From assembly GCF_947251645.1 (NCBI RefSeq), contig NZ_OX366364.1, forward strand, positions 868,001-932,000: DNA of 64,000 nt, in the 5' to 3' direction. Each line of letters starts with the position of its first letter. Position 1 is the stretch's first letter. This DNA comes from Wolbachia endosymbiont (group A) of Bibio marci (GTDB taxonomy: Bacteria > Pseudomonadota > Alphaproteobacteria > Rickettsiales > Anaplasmataceae). The notes under the pieces were generated by a model, which was not told where the DNA came from, did no database searches, and worked only from the letters and a program-made list of their open reading frames with translations. This document shows positions 50,475 to 61,488 of this stretch, piece by piece. The position numbers were made by a program, and so were the translations under genes.

Positions 50475-51995
50475 CTACCTTTCTATAAAAGACCTATCGA
50501 CTGTTGCAATTATAGGCGTAAACAAGAATGATAAAAGAGTACGGGATTGAGTAACTATGTACACTTCTGCTGGCATACCAGGGTATAGGTATACATTTTT
50601 AAACTGAGCAAGCTCTGACTTCGGTATCACCACGCGCACTGAATAATAACGCCCTAGTCTTGGATCATCAAGAGCGTCAGGAGAAATATGGCTTACTATA
50701 CCACTAATCAAACTTAAACGACGTGCACTGTAAGCACTTAACCGGACTTTAACCTTTAGTCCTTCTAGCCCATCAATAGAGACTATGTTGCTATCTTTCT
50801 TTTGTGCTGACAGTACCTCTTCTATGTTTCTGGTCTGAATTTTAGCATCTATTATTAAGTCATCATCCGATGGCACTACGCTCATGATCGGAACTCCAGA
50901 TTGTATAACACCACCTTCAGTATGGTATCTTATATCTGTAACTATCCCATCTTGAGGGGATTTAATTATTGTACGTGCCAGTGAATCTTCAGCAACCATC
51001 AGCCTCTCTTTCAAGTCTGCAATAGACGTACTAACTTCCTTAAGTTCAGCGTTTGCTCTTTCTTGAGAATCATTTTTTACGTTTATAATTTCTAATTCAT
51101 TCTCTCCAATTTTTTGCTGCACTTGAGATATTGCAGAACGGTAATGTCCAACTCTGCCTTCAATTTCAGCAAACTGTTTTTCTAAAGCTAAAATGTGTGG
51201 TTTGCTTATATGGCCACTATCAAGTAATTGTCTTTTTGTTTCCAACTCCTCAGTTATCAAGTCATATTGCTTATGAGCTGCATTTAGTTGAAAGTTTAGC
51301 CCCGCTAATTCATCATTTAACTGCTTTATACGTTGTTGCAGTATGTCTGTTTTTCCCAATATGCTCTTTCTCTGAGAGTTGAACAACTTTACTTGATTCT
51401 TTATCGCTTTATTTACAAGTTCATCGTGAGATAATTTTTTAACCTCATCAGGAAACTCGAGCGTGTCCAAATCTACTCTGATTGCAAGAAGCCTTGCTTC
51501 TGTTGCTAAAAATGATAAGAGCTTCTCTTTGATAATACTTAAATTCGCCTTCTCGTTAACATCACTCAACAAAACTAGAGGCTCATCTTTTTTAACTGCT
51601 TGGCTCTCTTTTACTAAAATTTTGCTTATTATTCCTCCGCCCAAGTGTTGAACTATTTTCCTATTTGAAGATACAATAACTTCTCCACTTGCATGCACCG
51701 CACCGTCAATTGGAGCTATAGCCGACCAAATACCGCCTATTCCAAAAAAGATGAGTATCACTATCAGACCAAAAGATAGTGGCCCCCATGTTACTTTCAG
51801 GACTTCATTTACGTTATTACTTTCGCGTTTTAAAATAAAATTTATCACTGCATCAATCAATGCAAACGTCTTATCCAAAAATTTTGGGTACTTCTTCTTT
51901 TTATTTTTTGCTCCTTGCATATTTATATTATCACTATGGCCAATCAAGCCTGTCAAAGAAAATCCAGCGCTAAGCTTTTTTAACTTACTTATCAT
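50475..51995 (-). CDS. HlyD-family type I secretion membrane fusion protein
   Basis: These adaptors link an inner-membrane ABC exporter to a TolC-like channel. The 506-residue protein has a cytoplasmic N-terminus of about 75 residues, one membrane helix (LSFGLIVILIFFGIGGIWSAI), then the lipoyl-like halves GEVIVSSNRKIVQHLGGGII and a long coiled coil (about residues 180-330), and the beta-barrel end IKSPQDGIVTDIRYHTEGGV. The ATG at 51995 is preferred; the longer frame has no good site. No ABC transporter gene is adjacent. Confidence 0.9.
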   Translation of the reverse strand: MISKLKKLSAGFSLTGLIGHSDNINMQGAKNKKKKYPKFLDKTFALIDAVINFILKRESNNVNEVLKVTWGPLSFGLIVILIFFGIGGIWSAIAPIDGAVHASGEVIVSSNRKIVQHLGGGIISKILVKESQAVKKDEPLVLLSDVNEKANLSIIKEKLLSFLATEARLLAIRVDLDTLEFPDEVKKLSHDELVNKAIKNQVKLFNSQRKSILGKTDILQQRIKQLNDELAGLNFQLNAAHKQYDLITEELETKRQLLDSGHISKPHILALEKQFAEIEGRVGHYRSAISQVQQKIGENELEIINVKNDSQERANAELKEVSTSIADLKERLMVAEDSLARTIIKSPQDGIVTDIRYHTEGGVIQSGVPIMSVVPSDDDLIIDAKIQTRNIEEVLSAQKKDSNIVSIDGLEGLKVKVRLSAYSARRLSLISGIVSHISPDALDDPRLGRYYSVRVVIPKSELAQFKNVYLYPGMPAEVYIVTQSRTLLSFLFTPIIATVDRSFIER

Positions 51996-52258
51996 AATAC
52001 TACTGTGAATTTGTGTTAACTCAAGATAACACACAAAAACAAAGAATCTATAATTTAAGCATTCCATTTAGACTGTAGAGCACCAGAATAAACTATTTAG
52101 TAACAATTCCTGCAACTATGTTTTTAAAATTTTTTGACGTTTAACTTTATTATAACTTTTTCTTTATTTTGTGAATATCTGAGTTACTTATATTATGTAA
52201 GAAATCTATTGCCAACCAGTCAATATTCTGTTAGGAGTTAAGATAATATAAAGTTATT

Positions 52259-52993
52259 ATGTTTGGATTGAAAGGCAGAAAATTCCTGATTACTGGCGCA
52301 TCAGGCGGAATAGGGCAAGCAATTGTAAAAATTATGCACAAAGCCGGAGCAACTTTATGTATTTCTGGCACAAAAAAAGAAGTACTCGAAGAAGTTGCTA
52401 AACAATATGAAAAAAATATGCACGTACTCCCTTGTGACTTATCAAATGCTGAGGAAGTAAATCAACTAGTAAATAGAGCAAGTGAGTTGATGGAAGGCTT
52501 TGACGGGCTTGTATGCAATGCGGGCATTACGCGAGACAGTTTATTATTGAGGATGACAGATGAAGCATGGCAAAAAGTAATTGATATTAACTTGAGCTCT
52601 ACATTTAAGCTGAGTAGAGAAGTATGCAGGAAACTAATTAAGAATAATTGGGGAAGAATTATAAATATTTCCTCAATAATAGGGCTGACAGGAAACGCCG
52701 GGCAAGCAAATTATGCAGCGTCTAAAGCTGGAATAATAGCTATGAGCAAATCTATAGCAAAAGAAGTTGCAAGTCGTAATATAACAGTAAATTGTATTGC
52801 TCCTGGGTTTATAGATACTAAAATGACTGAAGTTTTAAATGAAGTACAAAAGGGAAAAATATTAGATAATATTCCAATGAAAAGAATGGGAACAGGGGAA
52901 GAAATAGCAGCAGGGGTCTTATTTTTAGCAAGTGATGAAGCAAAATATATAACAGGGCATGTGCTTAACATTAATGGTGGGTTATTTATGTAG
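52259..52993 (+). CDS. fabG: 3-oxoacyl-[acyl-carrier-protein] reductase
   Basis: FabG reduces beta-ketoacyl-ACP with NADPH in fatty-acid elongation. The Rossmann motif ITGASGGIGQAIVK, the NAG motif CNAGITRDS, and the catalytic set with Ser in ISSIIG, and YAASKAG (Tyr, Lys) are all intact. The C-terminal GHVLNINGGLFM is diagnostic. The 244 residues are normal. The gene stands alone, divergent from the HlyD gene. Confidence 0.96.
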   Translation: MFGLKGRKFLITGASGGIGQAIVKIMHKAGATLCISGTKKEVLEEVAKQYEKNMHVLPCDLSNAEEVNQLVNRASELMEGFDGLVCNAGITRDSLLLRMTDEAWQKVIDINLSSTFKLSREVCRKLIKNNWGRIINISSIIGLTGNAGQANYAASKAGIIAMSKSIAKEVASRNITVNCIAPGFIDTKMTEVLNEVQKGKILDNIPMKRMGTGEEIAAGVLFLASDEAKYITGHVLNINGGLFM

Positions 52994-53088
52994 CAACACT
53001 TATGTATGGACAAATTATAATTTTTACTTTAAAATAAAAATATGTGTAGGTTTAGGTTTGCGTTAATTTATTATTTAGAGGCAAAAAA

Positions 53089-53424
53089 ATGAGCTCTATA
53101 ATGGAATTTTTTAGTATTTTTTGTATAGTATTACTTTTCTCTTTCTCAGGTTATGCAGCTACCACTGATCCTGATATGGATGACACAACTAAAGTAATAT
53201 GCAATATTATTGGTTATGTTTGGGGGGTAGGCGGTCCACTTATGACGGTAGTAATAATTGGTGCAGCTTTGCTTGCAATATTTGGCAGGATGCCGTGGCC
53301 AGCCCTCTTTGCTCTTGGCATGTTCTGTGGTGTATTTTTTGGCGCTAAAACTATCATAACGAAAATTATGCCCAACGTAAGCGATGAAGCAAAAATTATG
53401 TTGGAAAAGTGTGGAAAGAAATAA
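53089..53424 (+). CDS. virB2: TrbC/VirB2-family pilin-like protein
   Basis: VirB2 is the pilus subunit of type IV secretion systems. The 111-residue product has an N-terminal signal (FFSIFCIVLLFSFSGYAA), then two hydrophobic segments, GGPLMTVVIIGAALLAIFGR and PALFALGMFCGVFFGAKTI, separated by a short polar turn, and a charged tail, as in VirB2. RBS AGAGG lies in front of ATG 53089. No other vir genes are near; in Anaplasmataceae vir genes are scattered, so this could be one of several virB2 copies. Confidence 0.85.
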   Translation: MSSIMEFFSIFCIVLLFSFSGYAATTDPDMDDTTKVICNIIGYVWGVGGPLMTVVIIGAALLAIFGRMPWPALFALGMFCGVFFGAKTIITKIMPNVSDEAKIMLEKCGKK

Positions 53425-53452
53425 CCCATAAAAGTACAGAAATGCTTTTTTG

Positions 53453-54733
53453 TTATCCATTAAACCGCTTCATATCTTCAACTTGCAACAAATAAGGGCT
53501 ATCTTTTGGTAAAGTTTTAACAGCTAGCTCAGCATATTTTGTAAATTGCTTTAAATCACCTTCAATACAAGCCTTTTTTGTCAAAGCAAAATAATACATT
53601 GCCGCATCAGCGTCACATTTATATGCAATGCTTAAATATTTCCAGACAAAAGCGTTATTTGGTTCTACATTCAAAATCTGCTCTAGGTAAAAAATTGCCT
53701 TTTTTGCATCACTGTGTAATAATAAAATATGAGATAATGCGAGTTTTACTAAATAACTATTCTTCTCAGATAAATACCTAAGCGATTCTTCATACATTTT
53801 TATTGCTTCACTTAAATTTCCGGCCTTGTATAGCATTTCTGCTTTTAATTCATATAGGTATGGGTCATTGCATGACTCTTGAATCAATGAATTAACTTTA
53901 GTAATAGCCTCTTCTATCTTTCCTTGCCTATAGCAAACTATAGCATTTACATACTCAGAATTATTTTCATATTTATTAGATAACACATGAATAGGAGTAA
54001 AGAAAGAGTCTAGCTTTGCAACCACACGCTCAAACTTTAGTAACTTATCCGCAAAAATTGGTTTTACGTTGTTTTTAACCTTATAATTTTGTACAGCAAA
54101 TACGCGTTTTTCACTAAGTGGGTGAGTGCGAAAATATTCCTCGGTGTTCTCATGCTCAATACTTTTAAAATAATCAAAAATCTCTTTCATACCTGAATTA
54201 TCATAGCAAGACTCATCAAGGTATCTTAAAGCATAGCTATCTGCTACACTTTCTTGCTCTTGAGAATAGTTAAAAAATAGCCTTGAACTGAGCGCTACAC
54301 CACTAAGCAAAATTGCACCAGCAACCTGAGGGTTAATGATAATACTAGAAACTAATCCTACCATATAACTAATCATTGCTATCGATTGAAAATAACCCAT
54401 AGCACTACTCATTTGCAATATATGACCAGCAGATATGTGAGCAATCTCATGTGCTAATATACCAAGCAGGACATAAGGTTTAGCCGAATATCGTAAAAGC
54501 CCTAAATGAATGAAGATACTGTTATTGTTAATTACGAAAGCGTTAATCGAATTATCATTAATTATAAAAACCTTCATTCGGTCACTATCAACATCCGCAG
54601 CAGAAAATAAAGGTTGCGCTAGCTCTTTCACTATTGCTTCCACTTCACTATCTCTAATAATGTTAATAGAGTAAGCATTATTATAATATGCAAAAAAGAA
54701 CAATAAAGTCAAAAACTTAGCAATTTTAAACAT
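53453..54733 (-). CDS. M48-family metalloprotease with TPR repeats (BepA-like)
   Basis: The protein, 426 residues from ATG 54733, has a signal peptide, an M48 zinc protease domain with LAHEIAHISAGH (HExxH at residues 95-99) and a TPR region of about 150 residues (YELKAEMLYKAGNLSEAIKMYEESL and similar). BepA of E. coli is built the same way and helps outer-membrane protein assembly or degrades misfolded ones. A TTG at 54754 would add seven residues but is unlikely. Confidence 0.9.
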   Translation of the reverse strand: MFKIAKFLTLLFFFAYYNNAYSINIIRDSEVEAIVKELAQPLFSAADVDSDRMKVFIINDNSINAFVINNNSIFIHLGLLRYSAKPYVLLGILAHEIAHISAGHILQMSSAMGYFQSIAMISYMVGLVSSIIINPQVAGAILLSGVALSSRLFFNYSQEQESVADSYALRYLDESCYDNSGMKEIFDYFKSIEHENTEEYFRTHPLSEKRVFAVQNYKVKNNVKPIFADKLLKFERVVAKLDSFFTPIHVLSNKYENNSEYVNAIVCYRQGKIEEAITKVNSLIQESCNDPYLYELKAEMLYKAGNLSEAIKMYEESLRYLSEKNSYLVKLALSHILLLHSDAKKAIFYLEQILNVEPNNAFVWKYLSIAYKCDADAAMYYFALTKKACIEGDLKQFTKYAELAVKTLPKDSPYLLQVEDMKRFNG

Positions 54734-54804
54734 GAAAATTCTGTATTTGTACAACTTACAGGAATTTTATATTTTAACACTTAAATTATACAAATTTATA
54801 AACG

Positions 54805-55458
54805 CTAGTTTGATTTTTTGACGTAACTGATAAGTTTGTCGATGGTGGTTAACTTAATTTTATGATGTTCAGCAAATTCAAGCAGCTCAGGTAAGCGCAT
54901 CATAGAGCCATCATCATTCACTAATTCACACCCTACAGCTGCATGATTAAAGCCAACTAACTTTGCTATTTCAACACTTGCTTCAGTATGACCATTGCGT
55001 GCTAAAACCCCACCATCATTTGCAATAATAGGAAAAACATGCCCAGGAGTAATAATATCATCTTTAGTACTCTTTTCATCAATAGCGGTAAGTATCGTAT
55101 GCGTTCTATCATGAGCAGAAACACCTGTTGTAATGCCATAACGCGCATCAATTGACGTAGTAAATGCAGTATGAGGAGTAAGCTTTTCATCCACATTACT
55201 TCTTCTCATAAACTCAAGATTTAGTTTATTCATATGAAGCTTTGTCATAGCTAAAAACACAATGCCAGTACCGTACCTAACCATAAAAGCCATATGTTCT
55301 GGTTTTACTTTTTCAGCTAAGACAACCAAATCACCTTCATTCTCTCTACTTTCATCATCAACTAAAATAAATAATTTACCGGAACGAGCATCCTCTAATA
55401 CATCTTCCACAGAAGAAATACCGGATAGACTCATTGAAGCATAAGTGGCCTGTACCAT
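54805..55458 (-). CDS. ribB: 3,4-dihydroxy-2-butanone 4-phosphate synthase
   Basis: RibB converts ribulose 5-phosphate to the four-carbon unit of riboflavin. The acidic loop DDESRENEGDLVV (residues about 33-45), the conserved HTAFTTSIDARYGITTGVSA, and the C-terminal GHTEASVEIAKLVGFNHAAV are intact. The 217 residues indicate a single-domain enzyme without the GTP cyclohydrolase part. It follows greA by 6 bp. Its partner ribH lies at 11,122. Confidence 0.96.
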   Translation of the reverse strand: MVQATYASMSLSGISSVEDVLEDARSGKLFILVDDESRENEGDLVVLAEKVKPEHMAFMVRYGTGIVFLAMTKLHMNKLNLEFMRRSNVDEKLTPHTAFTTSIDARYGITTGVSAHDRTHTILTAIDEKSTKDDIITPGHVFPIIANDGGVLARNGHTEASVEIAKLVGFNHAAVGCELVNDDGSMMRLPELLEFAEHHKIKLTTIDKLISYVKKSN

Positions 55459-55464
55459 AATAAT

Positions 55465-55959
55465 TTACTTAAATTCAATCTTAACTATTTTATACAATTT
55501 CTCTCCATTTGGCACTGTCACTTCCACATACTCGCCGACTTTTTTGCCGATTAAGGCACTCCCGAGTGGTGAACTAGTAGATATTAACTGCTTTGAAACA
55601 TCAGCTTCATATTCGCCTACAACCTTATAAACATATTCCACTTCACCGTTATTATCACTTAACATGCTTAATGTCACAGTTGCACCAAACATTACTGAAT
55701 CACCAGACAAATTTTTTACTTCTATTACTTCCGCATGTGAGAGCTTACTTTCTATCTCCATTATACGGCCTTCAATAAAACCTAACCTTTCCCGTGCTGC
55801 ATGATACTCTGCGTTTTCAGACAAATCACCTTGATCGCGAGCATCAGAAATAGCCTGTATCACAGAAGGTTTTTCTTCCTTTAATTTTTCAAGTTCGGCT
55901 TGCATATTCTCAAAACCTTTACTCGTTATAGGAAATTTATTAATAATGGATGAAGCCAT
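55465..55959 (-). CDS. greA: Transcription elongation factor GreA
   Basis: GreA rescues backtracked RNA polymerase by stimulating cleavage of the 3' RNA. The N-terminal coiled coil carries ISDARDQGDLSENAEYHAARE with the acidic tip, followed by the FKBP-like C-terminal domain (ISTSSPLGSALIGKKVGEYVEVTVP). The start ATG 55959 follows AGGTGG; earlier GTG codons at 55968 are not needed. Product 164 residues. Confidence 0.96.
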   Translation of the reverse strand: MASSIINKFPITSKGFENMQAELEKLKEEKPSVIQAISDARDQGDLSENAEYHAARERLGFIEGRIMEIESKLSHAEVIEVKNLSGDSVMFGATVTLSMLSDNNGEVEYVYKVVGEYEADVSKQLISTSSPLGSALIGKKVGEYVEVTVPNGEKLYKIVKIEFK

Positions 55960-55968
55960 AATCACCAC

Positions 55969-57510
55969 CTAAACGCAATTAAATTGAGTAACGAAATTAC
56001 TCACAATGTTAAAAATATCACCTTTTATATCATCACTCATGTCATTTGACAACTTTTTTAAAACCCCAGGATGCACAGTATGAAAATAATTAATAAGATC
56101 ATGTTCAAATTTATTAATGTAACTTATTTGTATTTTACTTAACTGATTATACAGGTTAGAAAAAATATACATCAGCACTACTTGCTCTTCTATTGACATA
56201 GGTAAATGTTGTTTTTGCTTTAATAACTCGACAAGATATTTACCCTTATTCAAGGATAATTGAACACTAGCATCAAGATCAGAACCAAATTTTGCGAAAT
56301 CTTCTAATTCTCTATACTGAGCTAAGCTTAGCTTTATAGAACCAGCAACTTTCTTCACAGACTTTAGTTGTGCAGCAGAACCAACCCGTGAAACTGACAA
56401 ACCTATATTTACTGCAGGTCGAAATCCTTTATAAAATAATTCAGACTCAAGAAAGATCTGCCCATCGGTAATTGAAATAACATTTGTTGGCACATATGCA
56501 GATACATCACCAGCTTGAGTTTCGACAATTGGCAAAGCAGTTAAAGACCCCTGCCCTTTTTTATCAGACATTTTAGCAGCTCTTTCAAGCAAGCGAGAAT
56601 GTACATAGAATATATCTCCAGGGTAAGCTTCACGACCAGGAGGACGTCTGAGCAATAAAGACATCTGCCTATATGCCACAGCATGCTTAGATAAATCATC
56701 ATATACAATCAAACAATGCATTCCATTGTCACGGAAAAATTCCCCAATAGTGCAACCAGCATAAGGTGCTAAAAATTGCATAGGCGCGCAGTCAGATGCA
56801 CTAGCCACAACTACAGTTGTATACTCTAATGCTCCGCTTTCTTTCAGCTTATTTACCACTTTTGCTACTGTTGAAATTTTTTGTCCAATAGCAACATAAA
56901 CACAGTAAATTTTTTGATTTTCGTTTACCTCATCGTTAATCTTTTTCTGATTGATAATAGTATCAAGCGCAATAGTAGTTTTACCAATTTGTCTATCACC
57001 AATAATTAATTCACGCTGCCCTCTACCTATTGGAATTAGCAAATCTATAATTTTAATTCCTGTTTGCAGTGGCTCATGCACAGACTTACGATCAATAATG
57101 CCTGGCGCTTCAGATTCTATATCCATTCTGTTTTTGGCTCTAATTTCCCCACCGTCGTCTATAGGATGGCCCAACGCATTTACAACTCTCCCTAACAATT
57201 CATGCCCTATAGGCACCTGCACAACATCACCACTACATTTTACAACGTCCCCTTCTTTCACATCACGGTCATTACCAAGTACAACTATTCCAGCCGTATC
57301 ATGATCTAAATCAAGAACTATTCCTTCTACACCGCTTGCAAAAAATACCTTTTCACCGAATTTTGCTTTTTCCAGTCCATAAACCAATGCGATACCATCT
57401 GTTACTGAAATTACTTCACCTATATTTTCCCGCTTTATAGGATTATCAAACATCTCAACCTTTTCTCTTATTATACTTGCTATCTCAGAAACATTCATAC
57501 TGTTCTTCAT
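55969..57510 (-). CDS. atpA: ATP synthase F1 subunit alpha
   Basis: The alpha subunit forms half of the F1 hexamer of ATP synthase. Walker A is [13 protein letters not shown]; the region [20 protein letters not shown] and the [23 protein letters not shown] block are as in the family. The 513 residues are normal. Its ATG overlaps the atpH stop in an ATGA arrangement. The other F1Fo genes are not in this window, so the ATP synthase genes are split, as in Rickettsiales. Confidence 0.98.
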   Translation of the reverse strand: MKNSMNVSEIASIIREKVEMFDNPIKRENIGEVISVTDGIALVYGLEKAKFGEKVFFASGVEGIVLDLDHDTAGIVVLGNDRDVKEGDVVKCSGDVVQVPIGHELLGRVVNALGHPIDDGGEIRAKNRMDIESEAPGIIDRKSVHEPLQTGIKIIDLLIPIGRGQRELIIGDRQIGKTTIALDTIINQKKINDEVNENQKIYCVYVAIGQKISTVAKVVNKLKESGALEYTTVVVASASDCAPMQFLAPYAGCTIGEFFRDNGMHCLIVYDDLSKHAVAYRQMSLLLRRPPGREAYPGDIFYVHSRLLERAAKMSDKKGQGSLTALPIVETQAGDVSAYVPTNVISITDGQIFLESELFYKGFRPAVNIGLSVSRVGSAAQLKSVKKVAGSIKLSLAQYRELEDFAKFGSDLDASVQLSLNKGKYLVELLKQKQHLPMSIEEQVVLMYIFSNLYNQLSKIQISYINKFEHDLINYFHTVHPGVLKKLSNDMSDDIKGDIFNIVSNFVTQFNCV

Positions 57511-58067
57511 ACAAAATTCCTTACTTTTAATATTTCCATTTTACTTAATTCAACTAACCTATCCAAGCAACTTTTTAGCGAAGCATCGATCAAATTAAAA
57601 CCATACCTAACTACGAAGCCACCTAGTATAGAAGGGTCAACCACATTGCTTACTTTTATTATTTTACCAAGAAAGCTCAAAGATTCAGTAATTATTTTTA
57701 TATCAGATTCCTTTAAAGTTTCTGCTGACTTTATAGTAATCTCGAATTCATTTTCATTTTCTCTTGCAAGACTTAAGAATTTTTCTAATATAAGGATCAA
57801 TAAACTAGAGCGTTTATTTGCAAATATAACCATAATAAATTTTACTAAATTCTCACTCAAGTGCTCATTTATAGAAAGCATCACTTCTTTTTTGTGTGCA
57901 AAAGAAATCATAGGATGAGATAGGTACACAAAAACATCACGTTGATCCTTAAAAAAAGCCAACAGAAATTCTACTTCTTTCCTTATAATACCTAACCTGC
58001 TTCCTGAGACATGAAACAGCACTCTAGCGTAAGATGAAACTAAATTATTGTATTGGGTCTTTTTCAT
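57507..58067 (-). CDS. atpH: ATP synthase F1 subunit delta
   Basis: The delta subunit links F1 to the b stator stalk. The 186 residues show the helical N-terminal domain ([14 protein letters not shown]) and the C-terminal domain ending [28 protein letters not shown], typical of the family. It is immediately before atpA and overlaps it by 4 bp. Confidence 0.93.
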   Translation of the reverse strand: MKKTQYNNLVSSYARVLFHVSGSRLGIIRKEVEFLLAFFKDQRDVFVYLSHPMISFAHKKEVMLSINEHLSENLVKFIMVIFANKRSSLLILILEKFLSLARENENEFEITIKSAETLKESDIKIITESLSFLGKIIKVSNVVDPSILGGFVVRYGFNLIDASLKSCLDRLVELSKMEILKVRNFV

Positions 58068-58108
58068 ATTAAATCCAGTAAATCTAAATTAATTCAGCTA
58101 CAAATCTT

Positions 58109-58459
58109 TCATTCTTCAATCCAAGCATTTTTTATATAAACAGGTCTTCTCTTTAAGGAAAGAAAATATAAATCATATCTGACTGAATAATCTAAAAAAC
58201 TAAGGTTTTTACTTAAGAAATACTTAGAAGAATTTATAATAGAATGACATTGAAGATGAGATATCGGTATTTCTTTTCCAAGTAAACTTGTTTTAACTTC
58301 TATAAAAATCAGCTCCTTTTTTTTAGATACAATTAAGTCAATTTCACCGAACTTACAACGGTAACGGCGTTTTATAACATTATACCATTTCAGTTTTAAA
58401 TATACTAAAATTAATAACTCGCCAAAGTAACCTACAAAGTAGCGTAACCTACTTACCAT
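58109..58459 (-). CDS. yraN: YraN family protein (UPF0102, nuclease-like fold)
   Basis: This 116-residue protein has the family core GEIDLIVSKKKELIFIEVKT, a PD-(D/E)XK-like arrangement (Asp, then Glu-x-Lys), and an N-terminal helix. Its biochemical role in bacteria is unknown; a nuclease function is assumed from the fold. It lies between rplQ and atpH with small gaps. Confidence 0.9.
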   Translation of the reverse strand: MVSRLRYFVGYFGELLILVYLKLKWYNVIKRRYRCKFGEIDLIVSKKKELIFIEVKTSLLGKEIPISHLQCHSIINSSKYFLSKNLSFLDYSVRYDLYFLSLKRRPVYIKNAWIEE

Positions 58460-58482
58460 AAGAAGAACAATTATGATAACAA

Positions 58483-58911
58483 TTAACTTTGTGTAACTAC
58501 TTTGCCTCCTTCTTTATTTTTACTATAAACCTTACCTCTTGCTGCAATATCCCTATCAACCAGTTCTATCACTGCCATTGAAGCGCAATCACCCTTTCGA
58601 GTGCTAAATTTTATTATTCTAGAATACCCACCTTTACGATCTTGATAACGGCTGGCTAAGACGTTTAATAACTTATCAACTGCTAACTTACTATTATGAA
58701 GGCGTGAAAGCAAAAGTCTTCTACCATGTAAAGTATTCTTATTCTTAGCAATTGTAATAAACTTTTCGACATATGGACGAAGTTCCTTAGCTTTTGGTAA
58801 AGTAGTTACAATCTGCTCATGGTTAATTAATGAGATAGATAGATTCTTTAACGTCGATAATCTATGTTCAGTGCAACGAGATAGTTTACGTTTTTTTATT
58901 CCATGTTTCAT
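58483..58911 (-). CDS. rplQ: 50S ribosomal protein L17
   Basis: L17 sits near the peptide exit tunnel. The signature KRKLSRCTEHRLSTLKNLSI, RLHNSKLAVDKLLNVLASRYQDRKGGYSRI split across the core, and the tail are typical. The 142 residues include the normal C-terminal extension. It follows rpoA by 7 bp, the usual rpsM-rpsK-rpoA-rplQ order. Confidence 0.97.
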   Translation of the reverse strand: MKHGIKKRKLSRCTEHRLSTLKNLSISLINHEQIVTTLPKAKELRPYVEKFITIAKNKNTLHGRRLLLSRLHNSKLAVDKLLNVLASRYQDRKGGYSRIIKFSTRKGDCASMAVIELVDRDIAARGKVYSKNKEGGKVVTQS

Positions 58912-58918
58912 ATATCAC

Positions 58919-59986
58919 CTAATCTTCATCAGTATGTTGTTTAGCCAACTCATCTATATCCTTAGGCGGCCAATTTAGCACATTCATACCCAAAGACAAG
59001 CCAAAATTAGCCAAAACTGCCTTAATCTCATTCAAAGACTTTCTGCCAAAATTAGCAGTTCTTAACATTTCACCTTCTGTCTTTTGCACAAGATCACCTA
59101 TATAAGTGATATTTTCGTTTTTCAGACAGTTATGAGATCTGACAGATAATTCCATTTCATCTACCTTACGCAATAAGACAGGGTCATAACCCAAATCTTT
59201 AGCACCACTAGACGAAGAAACCTGCAATTTTTTATAACTTACATCAGAACTAATAAAGGGCTGAAGTTGCTCCTGCAATATTCTTGCAGCAGAGTCAACA
59301 GCTTGACTCGGAGAGATTGTACCATCAGTTTCAATTGACAATATCAGCTTATCCTTATCAGTCACTTGGCCAACACGACTGTTCTCTACCCTGTACGAAA
59401 CCCTGTTGACAGGGCTATACAAAGCATTAACTGGAATAAATCCAATTAAATCCTGTTCACTCATAAGCTTCAAAAGTTCATTTTCTTTATACTTAATTAC
59501 AGGAAGATAACCTTTTCCGCTAGCCACATATATGGTCATGTTAAGCTCTACATTTTGCCCCAGCGTACATATTAATAAATCTTTATTAACAATAGAGCAT
59601 TGATCATCAGTTTCTATCATCCCAGCTAATACCTGGCAAGGCCCTTTAGCGTTTAAATTTAAGCATTTATTAGAAGCACCATTTAATTTACACCTCAACA
59701 TGCCCATATTTAATACTATATCAGTTACGTCTTCTCTCACCCCTTGAACTGAAGTAAACTCATGAGTTACACCTTCAATTTTTATTCCATAAACAGCACT
59801 ACCTTTAAGAGAAGATAACATTACACGTCTTAATGCATTACCTAATGTTAAAGCAAAACCACTTTCCAACGGTTCTAGCACTATATCACTTTTTTCACTG
59901 GAATCATCTGATATTACCTTAACTGAACTAGGTTTAATCAATTTATCTAAATTGCTACAGAGAGAAACATCATTATTATAATACAT
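58919..59986 (-). CDS. rpoA: DNA-directed RNA polymerase subunit alpha
   Basis: RpoA dimerises to nucleate RNA polymerase and its C-terminal domain contacts DNA and regulators. The N-terminal domain holds [20 protein letters not shown]; the alpha-CTD holds [20 protein letters not shown] and [15 protein letters not shown]. The 355 residues are normal, slightly longer in the linker. The N-terminus has about 12 residues before the usual family start, leaving some doubt about the exact start. Confidence 0.98.
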   Translation of the reverse strand: MYYNNDVSLCSNLDKLIKPSSVKVISDDSSEKSDIVLEPLESGFALTLGNALRRVMLSSLKGSAVYGIKIEGVTHEFTSVQGVREDVTDIVLNMGMLRCKLNGASNKCLNLNAKGPCQVLAGMIETDDQCSIVNKDLLICTLGQNVELNMTIYVASGKGYLPVIKYKENELLKLMSEQDLIGFIPVNALYSPVNRVSYRVENSRVGQVTDKDKLILSIETDGTISPSQAVDSAARILQEQLQPFISSDVSYKKLQVSSSSGAKDLGYDPVLLRKVDEMELSVRSHNCLKNENITYIGDLVQKTEGEMLRTANFGRKSLNEIKAVLANFGLSLGMNVLNWPPKDIDELAKQHTDED

Positions 59987-60007
59987 AAAACAACCTTTTC
60001 AAATATC

Positions 60008-60394
60008 CTATACTCTTCTTTTTTTTCTTAACCTGCACCCATTATGAGGAATTGCGGTTTTATCTGCAATTGAAGTCACAGTCAACCCACAGCTCTGAAG
60101 TGCTTTAACCGCAGCTTCGGTACCAAAGCCAGGACCACGAATTATTACAGAGACAACCTTCATACCAAATCTCTCCATTGCCTTCTTCGCAGCAGCCTCC
60201 GCAGCCTTACCTGCAGCATAAGGTGTGGATTTTCTCGAACCTGAAAAACCACATGCACCCACAGAAGTTTGACATAGCGTATTACCATGAACATCAGTTA
60301 CATTTACAAAAGTATTATTAAAAGTTGCACGAATATGAACAACACCAGTAATAAACTCTTTTGTACTCTTACCAACCGTTTTGACTTTTTTCAT
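60008..60394 (-). CDS. rpsK: 30S ribosomal protein S11
   Basis: S11 lies on the platform of the small subunit. The core [41 protein letters not shown] and the end [16 protein letters not shown] are textbook. The 128 residues are normal. It is between rpsM (24 bp) and rpoA (21 bp). Confidence 0.98.
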   Translation of the reverse strand: MKKVKTVGKSTKEFITGVVHIRATFNNTFVNVTDVHGNTLCQTSVGACGFSGSRKSTPYAAGKAAEAAAKKAMERFGMKVVSVIIRGPGFGTEAAVKALQSCGLTVTSIADKTAIPHNGCRLRKKRRV

Positions 60395-60418
60395 TAAAAC
60401 TCACAATAATAATAAATT

Positions 60419-60787
60419 TTATTTTTTCCCAGCAATAGGCAACCGAGATCTACCTTTACGAGTCTTAGCATTAGTATGAGTCCTTTGCCCTCTCACAGGT
60501 AAACCTTTTCTATGTCTCACTCCTCTATAGCATCCCATTTCCACTAAAGATTTTATGTTCATAGCCACTTCTTTTCTGAGCTCACCTTCTATAACATAAT
60601 TTTGCCTAATGAAACTGCTGATCTTTTCTATATCTTCATCTCGTAATTCTGAAACACGTTTGCGCTTATCAACTTCGCAAGCGTGACAAATTACATTCGC
60701 AGTAGCAATACCTATACCATATATATAAGTTAATGCAAAAGGAACACATTTCCTCACTGGAATATTTATGCCTGCAATACGTGCCAC
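60419..60787 (-). CDS. rpsM: 30S ribosomal protein S13
   Basis: S13 bridges the head of the small subunit to the large subunit. The start [20 protein letters not shown] and the C-terminal [20 protein letters not shown] are intact. The 122 residues are normal. No rpmJ or infA is found between it and adk, a gap of about 60 bp. Confidence 0.98.
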   Translation of the reverse strand: MARIAGINIPVRKCVPFALTYIYGIGIATANVICHACEVDKRKRVSELRDEDIEKISSFIRQNYVIEGELRKEVAMNIKSLVEMGCYRGVRHRKGLPVRGQRTHTNAKTRKGRSRLPIAGKK

Positions 60788-60846
60788 TGGTACCTCGATA
60801 CTTTATTAATAACAACTCTTAATTTATACCATAAAACAACTCAGAG

Positions 60847-61488
60847 TCAAACCAAATTACAAGAAATTTTACTTTCAATCTCTTGCGTTACCTCATCAAC
60901 ACTCAAATTAGCGTCAATTGTTAATAATTTGCCTTTATAATACTCGCGTAAACCTTTCATTTGAAGGTGATATTCACTTATTCTCTTATTAATTGCAGAC
61001 ATATCAGCATCATCAATTCTTTTCTCTAACTTCGTACTTTTACACTTAGCACAAGTAGTACTCTTAAAAGAAGATATACTATATATACTTTTACAGTCCA
61101 AACACGCAAGACGATTTTTTAATCTATCGATTGCAATATTATCGTCAAGCTGCAGCTCAATTACAATATCAACATCTGTACTATATTTCTCCTGCAAAAT
61201 TTGAGTCAAGAAATGAGCTTGGTTTAAATTTCTCGGAAACCCGTCTAACAAGCAATTACCATCCATTGATGCAAGCTGGTCACGCAATAATCCACATATA
61301 ATTTCATCTTGAATTAAATTACCAGATTCTACGGTACCCTTTATTTTTTCACCTAACTCACTACTGCTAGATATAATATTCCTTAATAAATCCCCTACTG
61401 AAATTAATTTTAAATTATATTTTGCTATTAACAAGCTTGACTGAGTACCTTTACCAGAACCTGGAGGACCAAAAATCGTAATGATCAT
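60847..61488 (-). CDS. adk: Adenylate kinase
   Basis: Adk interconverts AMP, ADP and ATP. The P-loop [15 protein letters not shown], the AMP site [14 protein letters not shown] and the DGFPRN motif are present. The lid holds four Cys ([16 protein letters not shown]), so a zinc-binding lid is likely. The 213 residues are normal. Its start overlaps the secY stop by 4 bp. Confidence 0.97.
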   Translation of the reverse strand: MIITIFGPPGSGKGTQSSLLIAKYNLKLISVGDLLRNIISSSSELGEKIKGTVESGNLIQDEIICGLLRDQLASMDGNCLLDGFPRNLNQAHFLTQILQEKYSTDVDIVIELQLDDNIAIDRLKNRLACLDCKSIYSISSFKSTTCAKCKSTKLEKRIDDADMSAINKRISEYHLQMKGLREYYKGKLLTIDANLSVDEVTQEIESKISCNLV

